Assembly (NCBI GenBank): GCA_022732885.1
Contig: JAIJTS010000010.1
Coordinates: forward strand, 1-62,584
Source of the DNA: Atopobium sp.
GTDB taxonomy: Bacteria > Actinomycetota > Coriobacteriia > Coriobacteriales > Atopobiaceae
DNA: 62,584 nucleotides
Direction of reading: 5' to 3'
In this document: positions 43,636-51,967 of the stretch, piece after piece
How positions within the stretch are numbered: the first letter of the stretch is position 1
Layout of the letters: every line of letters begins with the position of its first letter
The notes under the pieces: generated by a model
Told to the model about the DNA's origin: nothing
What the model saw: only the letters and a program-made list of their open reading frames with translations
The model's database searches: none
Made by a program: the position numbers and the translations under genes

Positions 43636-43667
43636 AAAAAAATCCAAACTACAAAAGAACGGATTTT
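43636..43667 (-). terminator. Probable terminator after xerD
   Basis: On the minus strand AAAATCC (43661-43667) pairs with GGATTTT (43639-43645) over a 15-nt loop and continues into a T-run to 43636. The stem is weak. Confidence 0.5.
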
Positions 43668-43823
43668 CTGAGTCTTTGACTTAATGTATTAAATTTTTTA
43701 TGAAGTGAAAATTTTTGAGGGAATTGTGGTGAACTCGTGGCGAAAATCATACGCTACTTAAACAAAGCCTTGGCCCTACTTTTACGCAGTCACCACTTTG
43801 CCCCACACTTATGTCAAACGTGT

Positions 43824-44732
43824 TTAATTGTCTACATGAACGTGAGCTCTTGGGTGAGCCTCAAGATATACATCTCTAATGTGAGCCCTATCTACGTGCG
43901 TATAAAGCTGTGTAGTTGAAATGTCTACGTGTCCCAAAAGTTCCTGCACTGAACGAAGATCAGCGCCACCCTCTAGAAGGTGCGTTGCAAAACTGTGGCG
44001 CAGTGTATGAGAATGCAAGCCTTCAATCCCCACTACCCTGCCGTAATTTGCCACCAGTTTATGTACTGACTGGCGAGAAATACGTCCACCCCGAGCGTTT
44101 ACAAACACCTCGGATACTTGACCATGCTTAAGCAAGAGTGAACGAGCCTCATAAAGATATGTTTTAAGCGCCCGATACGCAGAACCCAACACGGGAACTA
44201 CACGCTCTTTGGAGCCCTTGCCAAAAACACGCAAGAGTTCATCTTCCAAAAGAACCCCACGCACCTCAAGATCACAAAGCTCTGATACACGAAGTCCACA
44301 CCCATACAACAGCTCTAGTATTGCTTTATCACGAATACCTAAAGGCGAATTAGGAAACGGCTGGTCAAGCAGCTCTTCCGCCTTCTCTTGAGAGATAACA
44401 TCAGGAAGCCTTTGAATTCTTGCAGCGGTAGGTAAATCTTCAGCTGGCGAGGACTCACAAATTTGCTCAACAGCCATAAACTTGTGGAAGTTTCTTATTG
44501 CCGCAGTGTGTCGCTCAACCGAAGCTGGAGCCATACCCAAATCTCTAAGAGAGCCAATGTATTCTTCTACATAAGAGCGAGTCACCTGGTTGGGCAAAGT
44601 AATCTGTTTGCCACTCAGCCAAAGTAAATAACCCTCTAAATCTCTGGTATAGGCATCAAGCGTATTTACAGAAAGACCTCGCTCAACAGCAACGTACGCT
44701 AAAAATTCTGTACGCGCCTGAGCGAGGTCCAT
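43824..44732 (-). CDS. xerD: Tyrosine recombinase XerD/XerC family
   Basis: 302 residues. The N-terminal SAM-like core-binding domain (VERGLSVNTLDAYTRDLEGYLLWL) is followed by the catalytic domain. The catalytic set is complete: Arg in YGCGLRVSELCDL, Lys in GKGSKERVVP, HxLR in HSHTLRHSFATHLLEGG, His in LLGHVDISTTQLYTH, with the nucleophile tyrosine in QLYTHV. Size and context (next to pyrG and recN) match the housekeeping enzyme that resolves chromosome dimers at dif, rather than an integrase. No dif-like site was identified here. Confidence 0.92.
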   Translation of the reverse strand: MDLAQARTEFLAYVAVERGLSVNTLDAYTRDLEGYLLWLSGKQITLPNQVTRSYVEEYIGSLRDLGMAPASVERHTAAIRNFHKFMAVEQICESSPAEDLPTAARIQRLPDVISQEKAEELLDQPFPNSPLGIRDKAILELLYGCGLRVSELCDLEVRGVLLEDELLRVFGKGSKERVVPVLGSAYRALKTYLYEARSLLLKHGQVSEVFVNARGGRISRQSVHKLVANYGRVVGIEGLHSHTLRHSFATHLLEGGADLRSVQELLGHVDISTTQLYTHVDRAHIRDVYLEAHPRAHVHVDN

Positions 44733-44756
44733 AACTATTCTTCCCTATTAAACTGC

Positions 44757-46406
44757 TTAGAGAGTCTGATTTACATCATGACGGTCAATACCCTCATGAT
44801 GAGCGATTGCTGCGCGAGCAAACTCACGGAACAAAGGCGCAGGATGGGTTGGACGGCTCTTGAACTCTGGGTGAGCCTGGCTTGCAACAAACCAAGGGTG
44901 AACAGACTCTGGAAGCTCAATCATCTCTACAAGACGATCATCTGGAGAAACACCAGAAATTACCAAGCCAGCCTCAACAAGTTGATTGCGGAATACGTTG
45001 CTTACCTCATAGCGATGGCGATGACGCTCGTAAACCAAGTTGTTATCATATGCCTCGTACGCAAGAGTTCCCTCAACAACCTTGCAAGGATAAGAACCCA
45101 GGCGCATAGTACCGCCCTTGTCAGTAATATCTTCCTGATCAGGCATAAGATCAATAACAGGATATGGAGTATCTGGACCAAACTCTGCTGAATTTGCACC
45201 CTCCATACCACAGACATCACGAGCAAACTCAGTAACGGCCATTTGCATGCCAAGACAGACACCAAGGTATGGAATCTTAAGCTCACGAGCACGACGGATA
45301 GCAACCATCTTGCCCTCTACGCCGCGAAGACCAAATCCGCCAGGAACCAAAATACCATCTGCACCAGCAAGCACCTGCTCAACATCTTCTTCTGTTAGCT
45401 CTTCACCATTTACTAAGCGAATGTCAACATGTCTGCCGTAGAAAATGCCGGAGTGGTGAAGTGCCTCAATAACAGAAAGGTAGGCATCAGGCAGCTGCGT
45501 ATACTTGCCGACAACATAAATTCTTGTTGTATCTTCAAGTGCATTTGCCTTATGCATTGCGGTAGTAAATGCTTCCCAGCTGCCAAGATCACTTGTACGG
45601 ACTTCAAGACCAAGGCGCTCAAGTACCTTCTTGTCAAATCCCTGTGCTGCCAAGTGTGCTGGAACATCGTAAATTGAAGGCAAATCGTTATTCTCAAAAA
45701 CACAATCTGCGTCAACATCACAGAAATTAGCGATTTTCTCGCGAATAGATTCATCCACAGAATGGCTAGAACGACATACGATGAAGTCTGGCTGAATACC
45801 AAGGGAGCGAAGCTCTTTTACGGAGTGCTGTGTAGGCTTAGTCTTAACCTCATGAGCAGCAGCAATATAAGGAACAAGGCTCACGTGAATGATAGCCACG
45901 TTACTGGCGCCACGCTCTTTTCTGAATTGGCGAATTGCCTCAACAAAAGGCTGAGACTCAATATCACCAATGGTGCCACCAAGCTCTGTAATGACAACAT
46001 CAGCATTAGTAACCTCTTCAATGCGAGCAAAACGAGCTTTAATTGCATCGGTTACGTGAGGAATTACCTGAACAGTACCGCCAAGGAAGTCTCCAGCACG
46101 CTCACGCTGAATTAAAGACTGATAAATAAGGCCAGTAGTAAAGTTAGACTCTCTTGTAAGATTTTCATCAATAAAGCGCTCATAATGGCCAAGATCAAGG
46201 TCAGTCTCTTTGCCATCCTCAGTAACAAAAACCTCACCGTGCTGGAAAGGACTCATAGTACCTGGGTCAACGTTGAGATATGGATCAGCTTTTTGCATCA
46301 TGACCTTATAGCCACGAGCCTTAAGAAGTCGACCGAGAGATGCAGCAGTGATTCCTTTTCCAAGAGAGGAAACAACGCCACCTGTTACAAATATATGCTT
46401 GGTCAT
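44757..46406 (-). CDS. pyrG: CTP synthase
   Basis: 549 residues. It makes CTP from UTP, ATP and glutamine. The synthetase half starts KHIFVTGGVVSSLGKGITAASLG and holds ADPYLNVDPGTMSPFQHGEVFV and GGTIGDIESQPFVEA. The class I glutaminase half has LVPGGFGLRG, the nucleophile Cys in YLGVCLGMQMAV, and HRHRYEVSN, with a late SQAHPEFKSRPTHP containing the His-Glu pair. A leader hairpin may mask its ribosome site. It lies downstream of recN with a 134-bp spacer, so it probably has its own promoter. Confidence 0.97.
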   Translation of the reverse strand: MTKHIFVTGGVVSSLGKGITAASLGRLLKARGYKVMMQKADPYLNVDPGTMSPFQHGEVFVTEDGKETDLDLGHYERFIDENLTRESNFTTGLIYQSLIQRERAGDFLGGTVQVIPHVTDAIKARFARIEEVTNADVVITELGGTIGDIESQPFVEAIRQFRKERGASNVAIIHVSLVPYIAAAHEVKTKPTQHSVKELRSLGIQPDFIVCRSSHSVDESIREKIANFCDVDADCVFENNDLPSIYDVPAHLAAQGFDKKVLERLGLEVRTSDLGSWEAFTTAMHKANALEDTTRIYVVGKYTQLPDAYLSVIEALHHSGIFYGRHVDIRLVNGEELTEEDVEQVLAGADGILVPGGFGLRGVEGKMVAIRRARELKIPYLGVCLGMQMAVTEFARDVCGMEGANSAEFGPDTPYPVIDLMPDQEDITDKGGTMRLGSYPCKVVEGTLAYEAYDNNLVYERHRHRYEVSNVFRNQLVEAGLVISGVSPDDRLVEMIELPESVHPWFVASQAHPEFKSRPTHPAPLFREFARAAIAHHEGIDRHDVNQTL

Positions 46407-46414
46407 GAATTACT

Positions 46415-46450
46415 CCCGTAGGTAAGATTAGCCAATTACATTTCTACGGG
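46415..46450 (-). promoter_or_regulatory. pyrG leader hairpin covering the ribosome site
   Basis: On the minus strand CCCGTAG (46444-46450) can pair with CTACGGG (46415-46421) over a 22-nt loop. The second arm contains the GGGAG ribosome site that precedes the pyrG ATG. Translational control of pyrG is possible but inferred only from pairing. Confidence 0.4.
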
Positions 46451-46540
46451 TCTTTATATTATTCCGCTTTAAAGCCCATAGAGTCGAGAAATTTAATCTC
46501 CAGATAAATATATTGTTATATCCATGCAATTCAGAAAAAT

Positions 46541-48172
46541 CTAGTGAGCTTCTGTAAGCAATTCATGCGCGTGAGCTAAAGAAGCTTCAGTTATTGAGCC
46601 TGATAGCATACGTGCAATCTCTTCTTCTCTCTGAATTCCAGAAACCTCAGTAAGTGAGGTTACAGGCAAAACGTTGTGTTCTTCTGTCTTTGAGACTACG
46701 TAGTGTTTTGAAGCCATAACAGCAACTTGTGGCAAGTGAGTTACCACAATCACCTGATGCGTATGAGCAAGCTGAGCTAAAACCTCTGCAAGAGCAACAG
46801 CAGTTGCTCCGCCAACACCAGCGTCAACTTCATCAAATACAAGCGTATCGCAAACGTCAGACTCTCCTAAAACCACTTTACATGCAAGCATGACGCGAGA
46901 AACCTCACCACCAGAGGCTATCTTTCTAAGAGGGCGAGCGGTCATTTGAGCTGAAGGCTTATACATAAGCTCAACTCTTGTGGAGCCAACTTTATTCCAC
47001 TGCTCAAAAGGAAGATCTTCAAAGTTCAATTCAATTTGAGCTGAACCCATCTGCAGATGACTCATTTGCTCATTAACTGTATCACACAGTTTTGGAGCCG
47101 CACAAACGCGAACCTTTTTAAGAGCCTGAGCCTTTACGGTAAGAGCCTCTTTTGCTCTATCTACTTCTGCCTGCGCTTCACGAACAAGCTTTTCTGTATC
47201 TCTTGTAACCTCAAGAAGATTTTGAGCTGCCTGATATTTCTTAAACACATCTTTCATACCAGGACCATACGTTCTCATAAGTCCCTGAAGACGAGCCATG
47301 CGACTTTGCATCTCTTCAAGAGCTTCTTCATCAAAATCAAGAGTTCCAACATAGCTTCTAAGCTCTGAAGAAACATCTTCAACCTCTATAAGAACACTTG
47401 AAAGAGACTCTGCATAAGAACCCAGCTGAGTATCAAACGTTGAAGCACTTTGAAGCATCTGAACCGCGTCAGAGAGAGAATCAATGACTCCCTCATCACT
47501 TGAGAGCAGCTCGTGTGTTCCTCCTGCAGCTTGAAGGAGGGCTTCTGCGTGCTCAAAGCGAGGAAGTTGCTCTTCTAAGTCTTCTAGCTCTCCTTCTTTA
47601 GGGGAAACCTCATCAATTCTTTGGACAAGAAATGCTGCTTCATCAATCTTTGCATTGCTTGACTGGCTTACTTCAATAACCCGTTGAAGTTCAGCAGTTG
47701 CAGCATGATAAGCATGTAAAGCGTCTACATACTCTGTCTGATAAGATTGGACATCTGACCCAATCCATGCGTCCAGCATACTGACATGATTCTTTACATC
47801 TAACAGTCTTTGATGTTCATGCTGACCACAAAGATCAATTGATGTTCCAATGCCTCCAGCCAACTCTTTAACTGATGCCATGTGGCCATCAATCTCTACC
47901 CTGCCTCTACCATCAGCAGAGACTTTTCTAGAGACAACAACACCCTCTTGATCTTCTGGCGATGTAAAAAAGCGCGCTTCAACCCTAAGCGCATCAGTTC
48001 CTTCTCTAACTGCAGAAGCATCTGCGCGCTCACCAACTAAGAGCTTAATAGAAGATAAAAGAGCGGTTTTACCAGCACCTGTCTCTCCTGTTAAAACAGT
48101 TAAACCTGAAGCGGGAGCAAGAGAAGCATCTTCAATAAGTGCAACATTTTGCACGCGAAGTTCATCTAGCAT
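46541..48172 (-). CDS. recN: DNA repair ATPase RecN
   Basis: 543 residues, SMC-like. Walker A is VLTGETGAGKTALL near residue 35, coiled-coil regions occupy the centre, and the C-terminal head has the signature KIASGGEVSRVMLA and Walker B DTLVFDEVDAGVGG. RecN holds broken DNA ends together during recombination and is a classic SOS gene. It starts 12 bp after nadK and is presumably in one operon with it behind the SOS-like palindrome at 49141-49164. Confidence 0.95.
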   Translation of the reverse strand: MLDELRVQNVALIEDASLAPASGLTVLTGETGAGKTALLSSIKLLVGERADASAVREGTDALRVEARFFTSPEDQEGVVVSRKVSADGRGRVEIDGHMASVKELAGGIGTSIDLCGQHEHQRLLDVKNHVSMLDAWIGSDVQSYQTEYVDALHAYHAATAELQRVIEVSQSSNAKIDEAAFLVQRIDEVSPKEGELEDLEEQLPRFEHAEALLQAAGGTHELLSSDEGVIDSLSDAVQMLQSASTFDTQLGSYAESLSSVLIEVEDVSSELRSYVGTLDFDEEALEEMQSRMARLQGLMRTYGPGMKDVFKKYQAAQNLLEVTRDTEKLVREAQAEVDRAKEALTVKAQALKKVRVCAAPKLCDTVNEQMSHLQMGSAQIELNFEDLPFEQWNKVGSTRVELMYKPSAQMTARPLRKIASGGEVSRVMLACKVVLGESDVCDTLVFDEVDAGVGGATAVALAEVLAQLAHTHQVIVVTHLPQVAVMASKHYVVSKTEEHNVLPVTSLTEVSGIQREEEIARMLSGSITEASLAHAHELLTEAH

Positions 48173-48183
48173 ATATGACCTGC

Positions 48184-49041
48184 TTACTGACCAGTTTTAC
48201 CGTAAAATACGCGAGAAACTGAACGATAGAAACTATCAGCGCTTCTATCAAGCAAAATGATATCTCCTGGTCCGCGGCTAATACGAGCTTTGGCAGCCAG
48301 ACTCTCCTCTGGATGCTTAATGTTTTGGCCATCAGAGAAGAAGTGACATGGTGCCGGCCTGTCCTTTGACATAGTGATTTCAACCACGTCAGAAGGAGAG
48401 GTAAGAAATGCGCGAGCCAAAATAGTATGTGGTGCAATTGGCACACAAACCATTCCCGAGAACTCTGGCGTAACAATAGGCCCGCCTGCAGCAAGCGCAT
48501 AACCAGTAGATCCAGTTGCCGTACTAACTACAAAGCCATCTCCGCGAAGCTTATCAATATGGTTGCCAGATACAGAAACCGTAAACTCAACCATATCACC
48601 TGCTCCACCTCTAGAAACAGCAAAATCATTGAGTGAGAAGGTCTTCTCGACGTACACTCCTCCAGAAGGAAGTTCATATTCTGTTTCTACAGAAAGCGTT
48701 GCTCTTCTAGAAGCATGAAGTTCTCCCGCAAGAGCATCAGCTACCATTTCAATCATTTGATTAGGAGTTGCGCTGGTTAAAAAGCCAAGGTGACCATAAG
48801 AAATACCCAAAATAGGAATTTCTGAATACTCAACAATATTGGCAGCTCTAAGAAGCGTTCCATCTCCACCAAGAGAGATAACAAGCTGACAATCAGAGCA
48901 GTCTATAACTTTATCTGGGAACAACTTTTTATCATGTGCCCACTGGACATCACAACCCTGTTCAAAAAGCCATTCTTCAAGTTTACGCGCACCGGAAACA
49001 GCAACTTCTCTTGAAAAATTTGGAACAAGAAGCACCTTCAC
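48184..49041 (-). CDS. nadK: NAD kinase
   Basis: 285 residues. It phosphorylates NAD to NADP. The GGDGT motif is in LVISLGGDGTLLRAA and the second site is LNDFAVSRGGAG (the conserved N-D/E). These are followed by GDGFVVSTATGSTGYALAAGGPIV, where the conserved TGST loop sits, and a late HTLSARPL-like stretch APHTILARAFL. GTG 49041 is favoured over GTG 49050 because GGGAGA lies 9 bp upstream. nadK-recN adjacency is common in Actinobacteria and Firmicutes. The SOS-like box upstream would tie NADP supply to DNA damage. Confidence 0.93.
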   Translation of the reverse strand: MKVLLVPNFSREVAVSGARKLEEWLFEQGCDVQWAHDKKLFPDKVIDCSDCQLVISLGGDGTLLRAANIVEYSEIPILGISYGHLGFLTSATPNQMIEMVADALAGELHASRRATLSVETEYELPSGGVYVEKTFSLNDFAVSRGGAGDMVEFTVSVSGNHIDKLRGDGFVVSTATGSTGYALAAGGPIVTPEFSGMVCVPIAPHTILARAFLTSPSDVVEITMSKDRPAPCHFFSDGQNIKHPEESLAAKARISRGPGDIILLDRSADSFYRSVSRVFYGKTGQ

Positions 49042-49109
49042 GCAAACCACTCTCCCGATTTTGCTTGATTACACAACTAAAACAATTAAACCGTCTGATT
49101 GATGTACTT

Positions 49110-49115
49110 AGTATA
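49110..49115 (-). promoter_or_regulatory. Candidate -10 of the nadK-recN promoter
   Basis: TATACT on the minus strand lies about 70 bp before nadK and about 25 bp downstream of the LexA-like palindrome. The corresponding -35 is poor. Confidence 0.4.
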
Positions 49116-49140
49116 CCTAAAAAACTACAAACCATACTAC

Positions 49141-49164
49141 GAAATAGAACGTTTGTTCTATTTC
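49141..49164. promoter_or_regulatory. LexA-type palindrome upstream of nadK-recN
   Basis: The arms GAAATAGAAC (49141-49150) and GTTCTATTTC (49155-49164) are perfectly complementary around GTTT and contain the SOS core GAACnnnnGTTC. The palindrome overlaps the tlyA stop codon and lies about 100 bp before nadK. There is no U-tract, so it is not a terminator. Its right arm GTTCTATTT also occurs in the box upstream of the radical-SAM gene. Confidence 0.72.
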
Positions 49165-49964
49165 ACTATTTCTACAGAATGATTTAATACCACTGAAGCA
49201 AGATCCAAAGTATATGAGCCTGCTCCAAGCTGTCCAAACAGCAGATATTCCACGTTACCCTTAGCTCCATGAATAGGGCTTTCACACGCACCCAAAGGAC
49301 CCATATGAGTTTCTTTAAATGCATTGGCAACCTTTTGCAACGTTTGTAGGCGCACGGATGCATCAGTCACAATGCCGCCCTCGCCTACTTCCTCTCTTGC
49401 TGCTTCAAACTGCGGTTTGACCAGTGTAACAAACATCCCTTCAGGAGCTAGAACATCTAAAACAGCGGGAAGAATTGACAAAATTGAAGTGAAAGATACA
49501 TCACACACAGCAACATCAAAACTGCGTGCATAGCCCATTTTTGGTAGCGATGTAATATTTGTTCGTTCAAGCAGTTCAACCCTATGGTCATTTCTGAGCG
49601 ACCAATCAAACTGGGCATAACCAACATCAACTGAGGTAACTAAGGCGGCTCCATTTTGAAGCAGACAATCGGTAAAACCACCAGTTGAACAGCCAATATC
49701 TAAACATTTTTTCTGTCGAACCGTAAAATCAAAAACTTCAAAGGCGCGCTCTAGCTTGAGCCCGCCTCGACTCACGTACGGAATAGCACCTTTTACGTGC
49801 AGAAATAATCCCTCAGGAACAAGCTCTCCTGCTGAGGTCAGTCTTCTATCACTTGTAGAAACATCGCCCGCAAGAATTGCGCGCAATGCAGTCTGGGTAT
49901 CCTTAAAAAATCCTTGCCTAACCAGCTCTTTATCAAGCCTTTGGCGAGAAGTGCGTTGAGCCAC
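49158..49964 (-). CDS. tlyA: TlyA family rRNA 2'-O-methyltransferase
   Basis: 268 residues. An N-terminal S4 RNA-binding domain (RLDKELVRQGFFKDTQTALRAILAG-like, residues about 8-60) is joined to an FtsJ-type methyltransferase. SRGGLKLERAFEVFDF precedes the SAM loop CLDIGCSTGGFTDCLLQ, and the catalytic K-D-K-E positions appear as VDVGYAQ, CDVSFTSI, VTLVKPQFE. TlyA methylates 16S and 23S rRNA (C1409, C1920). Translation starts at GTG 49964, overlapping the xseB stop by one base. The stop lies inside the LexA-like palindrome. Confidence 0.92.
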   Translation of the reverse strand: MAQRTSRQRLDKELVRQGFFKDTQTALRAILAGDVSTSDRRLTSAGELVPEGLFLHVKGAIPYVSRGGLKLERAFEVFDFTVRQKKCLDIGCSTGGFTDCLLQNGAALVTSVDVGYAQFDWSLRNDHRVELLERTNITSLPKMGYARSFDVAVCDVSFTSILSILPAVLDVLAPEGMFVTLVKPQFEAAREEVGEGGIVTDASVRLQTLQKVANAFKETHMGPLGACESPIHGAKGNVEYLLFGQLGAGSYTLDLASVVLNHSVEIVK

Positions 49965-50314
49965 TAGTGCTCATCACTTTCTGAAACTACATCATTTGAC
50001 GACGTTTCATCTGCAGCTGAAGCCTCAACCTGCTCAGAAGAAACCTGCTCATCAGCGGTAACCTCTGTGACATCCTCTGCATTAGATGTGTCTTCCGCTG
50101 CCTGAGCCTGAACCAGACGCTCTTCCTCTTCTGGCGTAAACTCCGTGGTATCAACCATGTTAACGGCCTTTGAGCCCAAAGCAATTGCCTCATCAAAGAG
50201 ATCTAGAGAGTGCTCCAGCGAAACGTTCTTATCGCGAACTTGATCAACGATTGAGTCAAGTCTTGCAGTTATCTGGTCAAAGCTTTGATATTCAGACGTA
50301 TCAATTTTTGCCAT
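49964..50314 (-). CDS. xseB: Exodeoxyribonuclease VII small subunit with acidic extension
   Basis: 116 residues. The first 65 form the known helical small subunit (SFDQITARLDSIVDQVRDKNVSLEHSLDLFDEAIALG). The rest is an acidic, Ser/Glu/Val-rich tail (VTEVTADEQVSSEQVEASAADE), absent from the usual 70-80-residue proteins. Exonuclease VII needs the large subunit XseA, whose gene normally lies directly upstream. Here nusB takes that place and no xseA is in the window. The subunit could still act with an XseA encoded elsewhere. Confidence 0.85.
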   Translation of the reverse strand: MAKIDTSEYQSFDQITARLDSIVDQVRDKNVSLEHSLDLFDEAIALGSKAVNMVDTTEFTPEEEERLVQAQAAEDTSNAEDVTEVTADEQVSSEQVEASAADETSSNDVVSESDEH

Positions 50315-50316
50315 AG

Positions 50317-50820
50317 CTACTCTGCATCTTCCACGGAGCTTACTGGCTCTTCTTTGGAAACAACCTGCTCAGCAGATTGCTTGCGGCACAGAGAATAAAT
50401 GTCTTCTCCTGCCTCAATATCGTCAACAATGCGGCCAAGAACGCCGTTAATAAAGCGAGGGGAATCGTCGCCACAGTAGGCGCGAGCAAGGTCAACTACC
50501 TCGTTAATAGCAACAGCAACGTCTACCTCTGGTACTTCCAGAATCTCGTAAAGAGAAATTCTTAAGAGATTACGGTCAACAGAGGGCATACGGTCAATTG
50601 CCCAATCTTTTGAGTAAGCAGCAATAATGTCATCAAGATCATCTCTAATGCCATCTGCTCCCACTGCCAATGACTGCGCATACTCATCCAGAGGTCCTTC
50701 AGAGAGCGTATAGTCTCCGTCAAGGACCTCCAGAACGCTCCGATTAGTAGCTTCAGCCTGGAACAAAAGCTGTAGTGCTTGGCTACGGGCAAGAGTTCGT
50801 CCAAAAAACTTAACGCTCAA
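50317..50820 (-). CDS. nusB: Transcription antitermination factor NusB
   Basis: 167 residues. The helical fold is recognised from GRTLARSQALQLLFQAE at the start and WAIDRMPSVDRNLLRISLYEIL mid-protein, with VAINEVVDLARAYCGDDSPRFINGVLGRI at the end of the domain. NusB with NusE assembles on boxA to sustain rRNA transcription. It starts with TTG 50820 behind AAGGAG, which lies in the last codons of asp23, so the two genes are coupled. A short acidic C-terminal extension follows the domain. Confidence 0.94.
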   Translation of the reverse strand: MSVKFFGRTLARSQALQLLFQAEATNRSVLEVLDGDYTLSEGPLDEYAQSLAVGADGIRDDLDDIIAAYSKDWAIDRMPSVDRNLLRISLYEILEVPEVDVAVAINEVVDLARAYCGDDSPRFINGVLGRIVDDIEAGEDIYSLCRKQSAEQVVSKEEPVSSVEDAE

Positions 50821-50822
50821 GC

Positions 50823-51188
50823 CTACTCCTTAGGAAAAACAAGGCTGTCGATATAAACATCAACAGAAGCAATGCTGACGCCAATCTGCTCATTTACTGC
50901 AGTAGCAACAGCAAGCCTTACCTCAGAAGCAAGCTTTGTGAAGGGATAACCATAAAACACGGTAAGGTGGACTCCAATATGAAGTTGACCGTTTTCTACG
51001 CCTGCCTCAACAGCCTTTTCTGGAGCAAGACTTCTGCTGGTAAAGACATTAATCAGATTGGATGCTAATGTGTCGTTTCCGCCAATGGAGGCAACACCTT
51101 CAACACTTCCAGCTGCGCCGGAGACAACCGTTGAAATTACATCTTTTGAGATGCCGATGCCTGCTATACGAAGCTCTGTTTCAGCCAT
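50823..51188 (-). CDS. Asp23/Gls24 family envelope stress protein
   Basis: 121 residues. The family pattern ISKDVISTVVSGAAGSVEGVASIGG near the N-terminus and VHLTVFYGYPFTKLASEVRLAVATAVNEQIG-like core are clear. In Firmicutes, Asp23/YqhY proteins sit at the membrane or control acetyl-CoA carboxylase, and YqhY genes lie beside nusB as here. The start ATG is behind GGGGGTAGAC. A hairpin separates it from efp. Confidence 0.9.
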   Translation of the reverse strand: MAETELRIAGIGISKDVISTVVSGAAGSVEGVASIGGNDTLASNLINVFTSRSLAPEKAVEAGVENGQLHIGVHLTVFYGYPFTKLASEVRLAVATAVNEQIGVSIASVDVYIDSLVFPKE

Positions 51189-51199
51189 GTCTACCCCCT

Positions 51200-51218
51200 A
51201 AAAAGACAAACTGTCTTT
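51200..51218 (-). terminator. Weak terminator or attenuator between efp and asp23
   Basis: On the minus strand AAAGACA (51212-51218) pairs with TGTCTTT (51202-51208) over a 3-nt loop, followed by two more T. Partial read-through would lower expression of the genes after efp. Confidence 0.55.
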
Positions 51219-51267
51219 GAAATAATTACTAAATCCAAATTGTGCGCTGAGCACTCAAAGATATGCA

Positions 51268-51831
51268 TTAAACGCGAGAAACAAACTTACCGTCGCGCGT
51301 ATCAACCTTAATGCGCTCACCTTGGTTCAAATACATTGGAACCTGAAGAGTTGCACCAGTCTCAATAGTTGCTGGCTTAGTACCACCCTGAACAGTGTCA
51401 CCCTTGAAACCTGGATCAGTCTCGGTAATCTCCACCTCAATAAACATTGGAGGCTCAACACCAAGAAGCTCAGTGTCTGCATAGAGAAGCTGTGCGTTAT
51501 CGTTCTCTTTGAACCAAACGCTTTTCTCGCCAATAAACTCAGCAGGCACTGCTACCTGATCATAAGTTTCATTGTCCATGAAGTAGAAGGACTCACCATC
51601 GTTATAGAGATACTGCATCTCTTTAGTGATCAGAAGGACGTTCTCAAACTTAGTACCAGCGTTGCAAGTCTGATCAATAACGCGGCCAGAACGAAGGTCG
51701 CGAATCTTGTAGCGGACAAAAGCGCCGCCCTTACCTGGCTTTACGTGCTGGAACTCAACGATAGTGTAGTACTTATCGTTAATCTTAAGGCCAAGGCCGT
51801 TCTTAAAATCTGCGGTGCTGATAGTTGTCAC
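51268..51831 (-). CDS. efp: Translation elongation factor P
   Basis: 187 residues, full length. It relieves ribosome stalling at polyproline. The N-terminal KOW-like domain carries HVKPGKGGAFVRYKIRDLRSG, where the loop PGKGGA presents the functional lysine (about K34). Two OB folds follow and end KVDTRDGKFVSRV. A GTG at 51831 is the start. In related genomes efp follows a Xaa-Pro peptidase directly; here the man operon lies between. Confidence 0.96.
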   Translation of the reverse strand: MTTISTADFKNGLGLKINDKYYTIVEFQHVKPGKGGAFVRYKIRDLRSGRVIDQTCNAGTKFENVLLITKEMQYLYNDGESFYFMDNETYDQVAVPAEFIGEKSVWFKENDNAQLLYADTELLGVEPPMFIEVEITETDPGFKGDTVQGGTKPATIETGATLQVPMYLNQGERIKVDTRDGKFVSRV

Positions 51832-51967
51832 GTCTAACTCTTTTCACTCGATAAAGTCGCGAGAAGAACGTGAATTTTCAAACTACCCGCGACACGTATA
51901 TGCATGTTGGATTTTATCAGTTTCACGCCTTCCGTGCTGGCGGCTCTTGTGAAAATGCAAAATTTGC

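Larger units (their letters stand above)
43407..43823. other. Intergenic region between xerD and mraZ
   Basis: This 417-bp AT-rich gap has no credible gene. From the mraZ side it holds a leader of about 100 nt, a -10-like TATATT (43508-43513, minus), four phased repeats (43524-43558), a long inverted repeat (43570-43578 with 43615-43623), and a probable xerD terminator (43636-43667). The remaining 150 bp, next to xerD, show nothing recognisable. Confidence 0.7.

Noticed and set aside
43824..44732. Tyrosine recombinase as an integrase of a mobile element
   Set aside because: Size, motifs and conserved housekeeping neighbours (pyrG, recN) fit chromosomal XerD; no attachment-site repeats flank it.
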